DNA of 64,000 bases from Ideonella sp. (GTDB lineage: Bacteria > Pseudomonadota > Gammaproteobacteria > Burkholderiales > Burkholderiaceae_C): contig JADKIA010000004.1 of NCBI GenBank assembly GCA_016721465.1, positions 434,001 to 498,000 of the forward strand, written 5' to 3'. The stretch's first letter is position 1; the number at the start of each line of letters is the position of its first letter. Shown here piece after piece: positions 36,582 through 45,440 of this stretch. The notes beneath the pieces are model-generated. The model saw only the letters and a program-made list of their open reading frames with translations, had not been told where the DNA came from and did not search any database. Position numbers and translations under genes: made by a program.

Positions 36582-37550
36582 ATGACCCGCGCCCCATTCG
36601 AGATTTTCGGTTTCAACGAAGCCGTGTTGATCGTGCGCGACGAGCGGCCGCATCTGGACTGCTGGCTGGGCCAGGGCGCATGGGAACTGCGCCATGAGGG
36701 CGCCGTCGACCCGCGCCTGCTGCAGGCCTGGGGACGCCCCGGCGCCACCGGCCGCGAGTGGCTGCTGGCGCACCCGGATTGCAAGACTGGCCTGGTGCGC
36801 CTGATGAGGCTGAACGGCGCTGCACCGCAGACCGACATCCGCCAGGACGACCAGTGCTGGGACGTGGGCGGCATCTTCGATCTCAACGTGCGTGTGCTCG
36901 ACCTGGCGCGGCAGGCCGAGCGCATGCGCGCCCTGCACTGGCACGGCGGCGCGCCGCCCATCACCTGGGACTTCGGCGCGCTGAAGGTCCGCGAGTGGCT
37001 GGTGCGCGGGCCGGACAACGTGCGCCTGGCGCTGATCGAGCGTGTCGCGCCGCCGCTTGCGGGCATCGACCACATCCGTGAGTTCAGCCAGGTTTTCAAT
37101 TCCAGCCAGATCGTGCGCAACATGGACAAGGCCGTGGCCTTCTATCGCGACGTGCTGGGCTTCCAGACGGTGATGCAGTACGAGGTGCCGCAGTTCCCGC
37201 CGGGCCCCAACCTGTTCGGCATTCCGCCCGGGGTGTCGGAGCACATCGGGCTGCACCTCGTCATCCTGCATCCCCAGGGCAAGAACGAAGGCTCCATCGA
37301 GCTGGTGACCAACCCGGGCGCGCAGGGCCGGGACCTGAGTGCCGATGCCGGGCCGCCCCACTACGGCATGGCCGCGCTGCGTTTCCCGGTGCGCGGCATC
37401 GAGGTCTTCGCAGAACACCTTGCCCGCCTGGGCCACAAACCCGCCATGCCGCTGACCCGGCTGGAGCTGGCCCCGCTGGGCCCGGTGCGTTTGCTGGCGC
37501 TGCGCAGCCCGGACGGCGCGTGGCTGGAATTTGTCGAATCCGCTTTATGA
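36582..37550 (+). CDS. Two-domain VOC (glyoxalase/dioxygenase) superfamily protein
   Basis: A 322-residue cytoplasmic protein with two vicinal-oxygen-chelate modules. The second module, from about residue 160, begins with SSQIVRNMDKAVAFYRDVLG, the standard VOC start, and ends LRSPDGAWLEFVE, which carries the usual C-terminal metal glutamate. The first module is degenerate. Such proteins are ring-cleaving dioxygenases, isomerases, epimerases or binding proteins. The gene runs between the CpcT/CpeT-like gene and an FAD-dependent dehydrogenase with short gaps, so it may act on the same intermediate. Confidence 0.75.
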   Translation: MTRAPFEIFGFNEAVLIVRDERPHLDCWLGQGAWELRHEGAVDPRLLQAWGRPGATGREWLLAHPDCKTGLVRLMRLNGAAPQTDIRQDDQCWDVGGIFDLNVRVLDLARQAERMRALHWHGGAPPITWDFGALKVREWLVRGPDNVRLALIERVAPPLAGIDHIREFSQVFNSSQIVRNMDKAVAFYRDVLGFQTVMQYEVPQFPPGPNLFGIPPGVSEHIGLHLVILHPQGKNEGSIELVTNPGAQGRDLSADAGPPHYGMAALRFPVRGIEVFAEHLARLGHKPAMPLTRLELAPLGPVRLLALRSPDGAWLEFVESAL

Positions 37551-37598
37551 GCCACGCGGCGCCACGCTGCCGCGTTCAACCCCCTTCAGGAGAATGAC

Positions 37599-39101
37599 AT
37601 GAGCAGCCTGGCGTCCGTCACGCAGTGGCACCACGAAGTTGATGTGTTGATTTGTGGATTTGGCATGGCCGGCTCGTCGGCGGCCATCGACGCGATCGAC
37701 GCCGACCCGAGCGCCAAGGTGCTGATCATCGAAAAGATGTCCGAGCGCTATGCCGGCGGCAACGCACGTGCGTCGGGTCAGTCGCTGATGATCAACAAGA
37801 ACCCCGAAGCGCTGAAGGCATACCAGCGCGCCATGAGCGCGCCCAACCCGATCCCGGAAGACATGCTCGACATCTGGGCCACCCGCATGTCCCAGCTCGA
37901 GCCCTGGATCCAAGCCCGAGCCGAGGAAGTCGGCGCCAAGTTCATCAAGGGCACGGGCTTCAGCGAACGCGAGGCGGTGCTTGAGTTCCCCGAGTTTGGT
38001 GCCCGCGAGGCGGTGGCCTACACCTCGACCATCCTGCCGATCCCGGCCGGTGTCTGGCTGGCCTTCAAGGCCAACGTCGACAAGCGTCCGGTGCAGGTGA
38101 TGTACGAGACCCCGCTGGTCGACCTGATCCAGGATCCCGACACGCTGGAAGTGTTCGGTGCCGTCGTCGAGCAGAACGGTCAGCGCGTCAACATCAAGGC
38201 GCGCCGCGGCGTCATCATCGCCGTCGGTGGCTACGAAAATAATCTGGACATGCAGCGCAACTACTGCGGTTACCAGGACATCTACCCGCTGGGCACGCCG
38301 GGCAATACTGGTGACGGCATCAAGATCCTGCAGAAGGCCGGCGCCGAGCTCTGGCACATGCGCAACAAGGGGCAGTCGGGCGGCATCTGGCCCGGCATCC
38401 AGCACCCCGCAGTGAACACCGTGTTCCTGCGCAACATCTTCATGCAGACCTTCAGCTGGCTGGAGATCGCCGCCGACAACCAGCGCTTCTACAACGAGAC
38501 CGCCGAGCTGCAGCTGACCCACTACAAGGAAAAGAAGCACGGCCACTTTACCGACACGCCGCACATCAGCGCGCAGCCGGTACACATGATCTTCGACGAG
38601 GTCACGCGCGAGAACAACTGCCTGGTCGTCAAGGCCTTCACCTGGAACATTGCCACCGAGGAGTTCGAGTGGAGCGACGACAACAGCGTGGAAGTCGAGA
38701 AGGGCTGGATCCTGAAGGCCGACACCATCGCTGAGTTGGCCGTCAAGATGGGCCGCGACCCAGCCGCTGTCGAGGCCACGGTGGCCAAGTACAACGCCGA
38801 CTGCGCCAAGGGCGAGGACGAATTCGGTCGTCACCCGGTCACGCTGCAGCCGATTGCCCAAGGCCCGTTCTACGCGCTGAAGATCGTGCCGGCCGTGGTC
38901 TGCACCAGCGGCGGCGGAAAGCGCAATATGGAAGGCGAAGTCTTCTCGACCAGCGGCACGACCATCCCGCGCCTCTACGAAGCCGGCGAATGCGGTTCGA
39001 TGTTCTCTCACCTCTACCAAAACGGTTGCTACCTGACCGAAGCGATGATCTCCGGCCGCGCCGCCGCCAAGAGCGCCCTCGCTCAGAAGGCTTGGGACTG
39101 A
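37599..39101 (+). CDS. FAD-dependent oxidoreductase (fumarate reductase/KstD-like)
   Basis: A 500-residue flavoprotein of the FAD_binding_2 family. The dinucleotide fold opens with VDVLICGFGMAGSSAAIDA and the partner motif EKMSERYAGGNARASGQ; the C-terminal FAD contact is YEAGECGSMFSHLYQNG. The family includes fumarate reductase flavoprotein subunits, 3-ketosteroid-delta1-dehydrogenases and urocanate reductases, all of which add or remove hydrogen across a C-C bond next to a carbonyl. No haem domain or signal peptide. A good AGGAGAATG site precedes the ATG. A small ORF begins one base after its stop. Confidence 0.88.
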   Translation: MSSLASVTQWHHEVDVLICGFGMAGSSAAIDAIDADPSAKVLIIEKMSERYAGGNARASGQSLMINKNPEALKAYQRAMSAPNPIPEDMLDIWATRMSQLEPWIQARAEEVGAKFIKGTGFSEREAVLEFPEFGAREAVAYTSTILPIPAGVWLAFKANVDKRPVQVMYETPLVDLIQDPDTLEVFGAVVEQNGQRVNIKARRGVIIAVGGYENNLDMQRNYCGYQDIYPLGTPGNTGDGIKILQKAGAELWHMRNKGQSGGIWPGIQHPAVNTVFLRNIFMQTFSWLEIAADNQRFYNETAELQLTHYKEKKHGHFTDTPHISAQPVHMIFDEVTRENNCLVVKAFTWNIATEEFEWSDDNSVEVEKGWILKADTIAELAVKMGRDPAAVEATVAKYNADCAKGEDEFGRHPVTLQPIAQGPFYALKIVPAVVCTSGGGKRNMEGEVFSTSGTTIPRLYEAGECGSMFSHLYQNGCYLTEAMISGRAAAKSALAQKAWD

Positions 39102-39102
39102 T

Positions 39103-39333
39103 ATGCGCGTCAACACCATTTCGATGAAGGTGTCGCTGCGCATCGAGGAAGCCGGCGTCAAGGACGGCAACATCGTCATGAACGGCTTCGCGGGCGCCAT
39201 GCCCTGCGAAACCATCATCTCGCCCGAGGAAGCGCTGCAGGTCATGCGACTGGGCATGAAGCTGGCCATCATCAAGCTGCTGGTGAAGGGCCTGTTTTCA
39301 CCCAAGAAGGCCGCCACGGGGCCCACCAAGTAG
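39103..39333 (+). CDS. Small protein coupled to the FAD oxidoreductase
   Basis: A 76-residue protein of unknown function whose ATG lies one base after the flavoprotein stop. It has a hydrophobic helix-forming segment (LGMKLAIIKLLVKGLFSPKK) near its basic C-terminus that may sit on the membrane, and an N-terminal stretch with alternating strand character. Because of the tight spacing it could be a subunit or membrane anchor for the flavoprotein. The following 278 bp show no gene. Confidence 0.6.
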   Translation: MRVNTISMKVSLRIEEAGVKDGNIVMNGFAGAMPCETIISPEEALQVMRLGMKLAIIKLLVKGLFSPKKAATGPTK

Positions 39334-39611
39334 TTCCAGGCTTGCAGGTCGACATGGCTAGGCCCTGCGGTGCGACGCGGCCTGACCGAAGGCAGCGCTC
39401 AGGACCTGCTGAAACAGGTGTGGTTCTTGCTGAAGCTTGCGTGATGCGACAGGGCGTCGTCGAAGGCCAGGTTGGCAGCCTCCTCTGAAGCGGCGCCATC
39501 CGCTCTTGCCGGCTGCTGCCGCCGCGTGCGTGAGGGCGCGAAAGCGCGGGCAACCGGCGCCCTGCTCGTTCCTCCTCATTGTCAGCACCACCCCTACTGA
39601 AAGAAGACCTC

Positions 39612-39845
39612 ATGGCCTTTAGCTTCGAAGAGGCTCAGATTCTGCTGCGCACGCCGCGCGTGGGCCCACAGGTCATCCGCCGCCTCGAGGCTGTGGGGCT
39701 GGATTCGGTCGCCAAGTTGAAGACCGTGGGCATCGAGGAGGCCGTGGGCAGGGTCTGCACACTGGTGGGCTCGACCGCCTGGCGCAACCGCCAGCGCCCG
39801 CTGGCCAGCGCGCTGGCGGTATTGATGTCCGGTGCGGCGCAGTGA
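39612..39845 (+). CDS. Small helix-hairpin-helix protein
   Basis: A 77-residue protein whose centre, TPRVGPQVIRRLEAVGLDSV, matches a helix-hairpin-helix nucleic-acid-binding motif of the kind in short Cdd1/TfoX-C-like proteins. I set the start at ATG 39612, with AAGAAGA a few bases before; the frame is open further upstream without similarity. No obvious catabolic role. Its reading frame is probably real because it is bounded by two clear gaps and codes for a compact fold. Confidence 0.55.
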   Translation: MAFSFEEAQILLRTPRVGPQVIRRLEAVGLDSVAKLKTVGIEEAVGRVCTLVGSTAWRNRQRPLASALAVLMSGAAQ

Positions 39846-40104
39846 GTGTTGCCGAATCGCCCGGACCAGCGACGGTTCGGCGTGCTGCGGCATCGCGCGC
39901 GGGCTTGAGCGTCACCGCCTGGCCGCGCTTCGGTGCACTGGCATCATCGCGCGGTCCGCGCTGAAACACGAAAGTCGCGCTGCAACGAGCTTGCAACATC
40001 GCGGCAATCGATTCGAACGGCCCGGGCTGGCGCGCCAATTGCTATGAAGTTTCAGCGAGCCGAAATCGGCCCATTGCAACACCTTGCACAACCGGAGACC
40101 CCTG

Positions 40105-41004
40105 ATGCGACCGCATGTGGAATTGATCGACGAGAAAGACCTGATTTGGCACGTGGCCGAGCTGCCGCACAGCACGGGGCAGGCGCGCCAGCGCAACCTG
40201 AACTACTGCGAAGAAAAGGGCGAGGCCTCGCTGCTGGTCGAGTTCCAGAGCGACTGGTCGCGGCCAGCCGGCGTGCATGCGGCGCAGACCGAGTGGTTTG
40301 TGCTGGAGGGCGAAGTTCGCGTGGGCGACGAGTTGCTGGTCAAGGACGACTACCTCATCGCCCCGGTGGACGTGCTGACCCCGTCATTGCAGGTCAAGGC
40401 CGGCACGCGGGTGCTGCTGTTCCGCGAGTTTGGCGACTGGACCTTCACGCCTGCCGGCGCCCATGGCGCCCAGCGCAACCCGGCACATGAGCTGGCGATC
40501 AAACGTGCCAGCCAGATGGACTGGTTCGAGGTGACCGACCCGGTCCATGGCAGCCCGATGGACTTTTCGCGCGGCGGCACGCCGGTGCCGGGCCTGTACA
40601 TCAAGCTGCTGCACCATGACAAGGTCACGGGCTTCTACACCCGGCTCATCAGGGCCAAGCCGGACTGGGTTGAGCATCCCCTGGCCCATCACCCCTGCTA
40701 CGAAGAGTCCTACTGCCTGCAGGGCAGCTTCGACTACAACTACGGCCAGATGTGGCCGGGCACCTACTTCTTCCGCCCAGCCGGCGTGCGTCACGGCGAC
40801 TTCACCTCGGGCCCCGAGGGCACCACCTGGCTGCTGCGCTGCGACGGCCGCCTGGTCGACTGGTACACCGACGAGGCCCGTGTCGAGATGCATGGCAAGC
40901 CGGTCAACTGGGGGCCTGAATTCCCGGGCTCGGAGCCACCGGTGCTGCTGCAGCCGACACGTTCGCGCTCGATCGGCCCCATGAAAGATCCGGCCTACCA
41001 ATGA
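40105..41004 (+). CDS. DUF4437-like bicupin protein
   Basis: A 299-residue protein with two cupin barrels, at about residues 30-120 and 165-260. Barrel 1 contains HAAQTEWFVLEGEVRVGDE, and barrel 2 has HHPCYEESYCLQGSFDYNYG and RPAGVRHGDF, where His and Glu could bind a metal. It is a paralogue of the bicupin at 25673 but lacks the His-rich tail. GGAG stands eight bases before ATG 40105, and its stop overlaps the ATG of the racemase-like gene. A weak -24/-12-like sequence (GC in place of GG) occurs about 115 bp upstream. Possible metal-dependent isomerase or dioxygenase. Confidence 0.75.
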   Translation: MRPHVELIDEKDLIWHVAELPHSTGQARQRNLNYCEEKGEASLLVEFQSDWSRPAGVHAAQTEWFVLEGEVRVGDELLVKDDYLIAPVDVLTPSLQVKAGTRVLLFREFGDWTFTPAGAHGAQRNPAHELAIKRASQMDWFEVTDPVHGSPMDFSRGGTPVPGLYIKLLHHDKVTGFYTRLIRAKPDWVEHPLAHHPCYEESYCLQGSFDYNYGQMWPGTYFFRPAGVRHGDFTSGPEGTTWLLRCDGRLVDWYTDEARVEMHGKPVNWGPEFPGSEPPVLLQPTRSRSIGPMKDPAYQ

Positions 41005-41768
41005 GCGGTCGCGACACGCTGGGCTGGCGCCGCGTCTTCGCGGTTCTCGGCCCGTCCACCAATACCGTGGTCGAACCCGAGTTTGCCGCGATGCGGCCGG
41101 CCGGGGTGACCAACCAGTACCGCGACATCTACATCGAAAACGCCAAGGCGCTGTCGGACGAGGCCTTCATGGCGGGCGCCGAGATCATCACGGGCGCGGT
41201 CGACGCGGCGCTGCGCACAGCCATGACCTGCGAGCCGGACTACCTGGTGATGGGGGTCTCGGCCATCACCTTCATTGGTGGTGCGCCGGCCTGCGAGCGC
41301 TTTGTCACCCACGTGCACGAGCAGACCGGCAAGCAGGTCAGCGTCGGTTCGGTTTCCTGCGTCGAGGCCATGAAGGCCTACGGTGGCATCCGGCGCATCG
41401 CGGTGCTTTCGCCTTACTACCCGATGGCCAACGAGCACGTGAAGCGCTACTTCTCGGACTTCGGCATCGATACCGTGCGCGACCTGCCGCTGCGCTGCAA
41501 GAGCTGGACCGACATCTCGCGTGTCACCGAGCGACAGATTGCCGATGCGCTGAAGCAGCTCGACGGCGACGACATCGATGCCATCGTTCAGGTGGGTACC
41601 AACCTCAGCATGGCCCGCATGGCGCCCGTTGCCGAGGCCTTTCTGGGCAAGCCGGTGATTGCCATCAACACCGCCACCTACTGGCATGCGCTGCGCAGCA
41701 ACGGCATCCGCGATGCCGTCGACGGTTTTGGCCCGCTGCTGACACACCTCGAGCTCAAGCAGGACTGA
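41001..41768 (+). CDS. Asp/Glu racemase superfamily protein (maleate isomerase-like)
   Basis: A 255-residue protein of the superfamily of maleate isomerase, arylmalonate decarboxylase and hydantoin racemase. The N-terminal GPSTNTVVEPEF and the C-terminal VGTNLSMARMAP with TATYWHALR resemble maleate isomerase. Both cysteines normally used for catalysis seem absent: the first site reads LVMGVSAITF and the second VQVGTNLS, where the family has CTS and SCTNL. It may bind a dicarboxylate or use another mechanism. The start overlaps the upstream bicupin gene (ATGA), so the pair are made together. Confidence 0.78.
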   Translation: MSGRDTLGWRRVFAVLGPSTNTVVEPEFAAMRPAGVTNQYRDIYIENAKALSDEAFMAGAEIITGAVDAALRTAMTCEPDYLVMGVSAITFIGGAPACERFVTHVHEQTGKQVSVGSVSCVEAMKAYGGIRRIAVLSPYYPMANEHVKRYFSDFGIDTVRDLPLRCKSWTDISRVTERQIADALKQLDGDDIDAIVQVGTNLSMARMAPVAEAFLGKPVIAINTATYWHALRSNGIRDAVDGFGPLLTHLELKQD

Positions 41769-42453
41769 GCTCACGCCAGGGCAGCCTCTTGCGCTTGCGT
41801 TCAGCTTGGGCGCTTGGGCGCAAGGCCAGCGGAGCGGTGCACGGGCGGCCGGCCGCCACGGCGGCGCTTTCGAGCGCGTCGGCAGCACGAAGCCCGGCGC
41901 GGAGATCAAGCTGCCATTCGTTCACACACACCAGGGCCGTCAAGACATGAATACCACCACCGATGTCCTTCGCATTGACAGGCGCGGCCGCGTTTGTGTG
42001 CTCACGCTGAACCGCCCCGGCGCCTTGAATGCCTTCAACGATGCGCTGTACATGGCCCTAGTGCAGTGCGCGTGAATTCATAGAACTTATTTCCGTCGGC
42101 ATACTCATACGCTCCAGGAGGCTGGAGCAGTGCGAGTTGCGAAGACGATTGAACTGGATGAGCACACCGAGCGAGAGCTTCGTGTGCTTGCCAAGCGCCG
42201 TACGGTGGAGGCCCGGCTGCAGCAGCGAGCACTGGTCGTGTTGCTGGCTGCCGAGGGGCTGCAGAACAAGGACATCGCCGTTGAGGCCGGACTGGATCGG
42301 CGCCAGGTAGCACTGTGGCGCGAGCGCTTCCTGGCTGGCGGCATCGATGCGCTGCGCAAGGACGCCCCGCGCAGCGGTCGGCCGGCCACGATCACGGCCG
42401 AGATCGAGTCGCGCATCGTGCGGGCCACGCTGCACGATAGACCGGTCAACCCC

Positions 42454-42501
42454 TGATGGCCACTTCAAATTCCCCCACCTGTGGCCACTCAAACTCCCCC
42501 A
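42454..42501. repeat. IS21 left-end repeats
   Basis: Two imperfect copies of a roughly 23-bp unit lie in tandem, each a GGCCAC box followed by TCAAAYTCCCCC. They are the complement of the right-end units and are the likely IstA binding sites. Confidence 0.75.
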
Positions 42502-42861
42502 GGCAGGACGGTCGGATTATGGGTTTCCTGCCCCTGTCTGAGTTGACCTGCGAGGCTGTGATGCCGGGGGCTGCCTGAGCGGGCTTCTGTCGCCTGTTGG
42601 CCTGGTGCGGGGCGGCGTCCATCGGGGGGTGTTTTGATTCCCCTTTTTCAATCGGCTGTTCGGGCAAGCGAAGCGCGTCAGGCCGTAGGCATCGGCCGGG
42701 GAGCGGTGGGCAAGCCACGGACCCCGCAGGGGCCGTCCACAGGCTTGTCCTGTGGGCGGGTGGCTTGTCCACGGCGGGCGCGAGTTGCCTGGACTGGATC
42801 GAGGGGTGTCGGCCCTGCTGGGCCGTTGCTGCGGGTCTGCGTGAGCGGCCAGGGCGCCTGC

Positions 42862-43629
42862 TCAGGGGCAGTCGGTGGCGTTCAGCGCGATGCGCGAGGC
42901 CGCCTCCTTGAGGCGATAGCTCTTGCCCTCGAACTCCAGCATGGCCGCGCGGTGCATGAGGCGGTCCAGGATGGTGGTGGCCATGGTGGCGTCGCCGAGG
43001 TACTTGCCCCAGTCCTGCACGACACGGTTTGAGGTGACGACGATGCTGCGGCGCTGCTTGTAGCGCTGGTGCACGACGGTCTGCAGCAACTCGGCGCTGG
43101 CCTCGGAGATGCGCCTGGCCAGGAACAGATCGTCCAGCACGACGAGGTCGGGCTCGACGAAGCTGCGCAGCAGCGCGGCCTGCTCGGCGGTGCTGCCCAG
43201 CCCGTAGCGGGCGAACTCGGTGTCGGCCTCGACGTAGCGCACGTCGAAGCCCTGCAGCGTGGCCTGGTAGGCCACGGCCTTCGCAACATGGCTCTTGCCG
43301 GTGCCGGGCTTGCCGATGATCAGCGCATTGCCACCTTCGCCGATGAACTTCAGGGTGTGCAACTCGAAGCAGGCCTGGCGCGGCAGCTTGGGGTTGAAGC
43401 GCCAGTCGAAGTCGGCGAGTGTGGGCCGCTCGTCCAGGCGTGACTGCTTGAAGCGCCGCTCGGTCAGGCGCGAGCGGCGCCGGTCGAGCTCGTCCTGCAG
43501 CATCGCCGCGAAGGTGTCCAGGAAGGGCTCCTGGGTGCTCTGGGCTTGCATGACCCGGGTGCTCAGGGTGGCGGCGATGCCCGACAGGCGCAGCTCGCGC
43601 AGGGCGCGCTCGATCTCTTGCATGTTCAT
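42862..43629 (-). CDS. istB: IS21 helper ATPase IstB
   Basis: A 255-residue AAA+ protein, normal for IstB. The Walker A motif is IIGKPGTGKSHVA, Walker B is LVVLDDLFLARRI, and the sensor region is RRSIVVTSNRVVQDW. IstB assembles on DNA and licenses IstA for strand transfer. The frame is open far upstream inside istA, but ATG 43629 is the clear start: it overlaps the istA stop (ATGA) and begins the family N-terminus MNMQEIERALRELRLSGIA. Confidence 0.95.
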   Translation of the reverse strand: MNMQEIERALRELRLSGIAATLSTRVMQAQSTQEPFLDTFAAMLQDELDRRRSRLTERRFKQSRLDERPTLADFDWRFNPKLPRQACFELHTLKFIGEGGNALIIGKPGTGKSHVAKAVAYQATLQGFDVRYVEADTEFARYGLGSTAEQAALLRSFVEPDLVVLDDLFLARRISEASAELLQTVVHQRYKQRRSIVVTSNRVVQDWGKYLGDATMATTILDRLMHRAAMLEFEGKSYRLKEAASRIALNATDCP

Positions 43630-45287
43630 GGGTTGATCTCGGTGATGGTGGTGTTCGGGGTGCCGGTGCCGGGCTGTGCGGCGCCGCGCGCGAACAGCTC
43701 TGCGTAGTCGTCGGCGCTGCGGATCAGCGGGTGGTCCTGGGTCAGCGCGAGCTCGCCCTGCACCGGGGCGGCATCGGCGCGGTCGATGGCCGCCAGTGCC
43801 TCGGTGACCAGCCGCTCGGTGGCGACCTTGACGTGCCGGTAGCTGTAGATGCCGTCGGCCAGGGCCCGCGCGCAGGCGCTGTTGACCAGGCGGCGGGGGT
43901 AGCGCTCGGCCAGGCTGACGATGCCCCACAGCTTGCGTTGCCCGACGCGGCCTTCGATGGCGAACAGCAGCTCGCACAGCCGGGCCGCGTCGGCCCCGAT
44001 GGCCTTGGCCTGGGCCAGGATGTGCCGCGTCTCGCGCGAGGGGTTGAACACGCGCTCGTCGTCGGGCAGCACCACGGTGCCTGGGCGCTCGGCACGGGCG
44101 TGGGTGCGCAGCAGGGCCTGTGTCTTCAGGTCGCGGATCTCGATGCGGCGCTCGAACACGCGCACCAGCACCCGGCTTCCTATAGGTGCCGGGCGTGCGG
44201 CATAGCTGCTGTGGTCGACGCGCACGCAGCTGTCGTCGCAGACCGTTCGCTGGGCCTCGGTGAAGTACTGCATCCCCAGCAGCGGCAAGGGCTGCAGATG
44301 CGGCTTCTCCTCCTCGAACATGGCCCGCACCTGGCGGCGTTCGCTGCCGTGGATGCGCAAGGCAGCCCACTTGGCCTCCCAGTGCTCCAGGAAGGTGTTC
44401 TGCTCTTCGATCGACTCGAAGCGCCGGCCCTTCAGTGCCGTGGCCTGGGTGTGGCCGATGGCGTTCTCCACGCTGCCCTTGCGGTTGGGGTCACGCACGC
44501 GCGCCGGGTCGGCCACCACGCCGTAGTGCGCCAGGGCCGCGGCGTAGACCGGGTTGAGCTCGGGCTCGTACAGGTCGGGCTTGAGCACGCCCTCCTTGAG
44601 GTTGTCGAGCACGACGTAGTGGCAGCTGCCGCCGAAGTGACGCCAGGCCTGCTCGTGCAGCCGCGCCCAGACCTCCTGGCTGGAGCGCCAGACCACACAG
44701 CGGTAGCTGCGCCGCGAGTAGCGCAGCGTGGCCACGAACAGCCGCGGCTTGCGCCAGCGGTCGGTGCCGGGCACGCGCGTGAGAGCGCCCTCGCCGTAGT
44801 CGACCTGCATCTCTTCGCCCGGCAGGAAGGCCAGACGGTCGAACTGCTCGGGCTCGCGGTGGCGCAGCTTGTTGGCGAAGCGCTTGACCGAGTTGTAGGC
44901 GCCGGCGTAGCCGTGCAGATCCACCAGGTCCTGGTAGATGGCCACGGCGTTGCGACGCAGCCGAAGCTGGGCCTCGATGAAGGCGCGGTGGGGTTCGCAG
45001 GCCGATGCCGTTGGCGTAACGGCGGGCGGCGTCACTGCCGGCGTCACGGCCGGAGCCGGTGCCGGTGGCCGGGGTGGGGGAATTTGCTCCGCCGCGCCGG
45101 CGGCCACACCCAGGGAGCCGGTGGCCACCCCGGGGGAATTTGCTGCAGCGGCAGCGGCGAACCGCTTCTGGTAACCGCGGATCGTCTTGCGATCGATCCC
45201 CGTGACGCGCTGGATGTCGCGCTGGCTGGCGCCGGCCTCCAGCAGCGTCCAGACGGTTGTCTGTAGATGTGGCTTCAAGACGTTCAC
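43626..45287 (-). CDS. istA: IS21 transposase IstA
   Basis: A 553-residue transposase with an N-terminal helix-turn-helix (GASQRDIQRVTGIDRKTIRGY), an alanine- and proline-rich linker, and a DDE integrase core, with Asp in EEMQVDYGEG, Asp in YVVLDNLKEG and Glu in RKGSVENAIGHTQ. A C-terminal beta-barrel follows. The linker, at about residues 50-95, is encoded partly by copies of the element's own terminal repeat. The length is typical. It is coupled to istB by a four-base overlap. Confidence 0.95.
   Translation of the reverse strand: MNVLKPHLQTTVWTLLEAGASQRDIQRVTGIDRKTIRGYQKRFAAAAAANSPGVATGSLGVAAGAAEQIPPPRPPAPAPAVTPAVTPPAVTPTASACEPHRAFIEAQLRLRRNAVAIYQDLVDLHGYAGAYNSVKRFANKLRHREPEQFDRLAFLPGEEMQVDYGEGALTRVPGTDRWRKPRLFVATLRYSRRSYRCVVWRSSQEVWARLHEQAWRHFGGSCHYVVLDNLKEGVLKPDLYEPELNPVYAAALAHYGVVADPARVRDPNRKGSVENAIGHTQATALKGRRFESIEEQNTFLEHWEAKWAALRIHGSERRQVRAMFEEEKPHLQPLPLLGMQYFTEAQRTVCDDSCVRVDHSSYAARPAPIGSRVLVRVFERRIEIRDLKTQALLRTHARAERPGTVVLPDDERVFNPSRETRHILAQAKAIGADAARLCELLFAIEGRVGQRKLWGIVSLAERYPRRLVNSACARALADGIYSYRHVKVATERLVTEALAAIDRADAAPVQGELALTQDHPLIRSADDYAELFARGAAQPGTGTPNTTITEINP
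45064..45143 (-). repeat. Terminal-repeat units inside istA
   Basis: Two 24-bp units, at 45064-45087 and 45120-45143, both start GGTGGCC and end GGGGGAATTTGC. They match the outer repeats at the element's right end, yet lie inside the istA coding region. Confidence 0.7.
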
Positions 45288-45390
45288 TCCTTGCTTCCCC
45301 TCGACATAGAGGGGTGGAAAGTAACGTCCTGCTCAGCCCCGACCGGCCGGCCTCGCCGGCCTGCTCAGCGCCTCATCGAAGCACGGTCAG

Positions 45391-45440
45391 GGTGGGGGAA
45401 TTTGAGGTGGCCACGGGTGGGGGAGTTTGGGTGGCCACCA
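45391..45440. repeat. IS21 right-end repeats
   Basis: Two units of GGTGGGGGARTTTG followed by GGTGGCCAC form the right end, inverted with respect to the left-end pair at 42454-42501. Confidence 0.78.

Noticed and set aside
37599..39101. Calling the flavoprotein a steroid dehydrogenase
   Set aside because: The motifs are shared by fumarate and urocanate reductases, and no other steroid-degradation gene is present.
39979..39995. -24/-12-like sequence before the second bicupin
   Set aside because: TTGCA is fine but the -24 box lacks one G of the invariant pair; kept only as a possible degenerate site.
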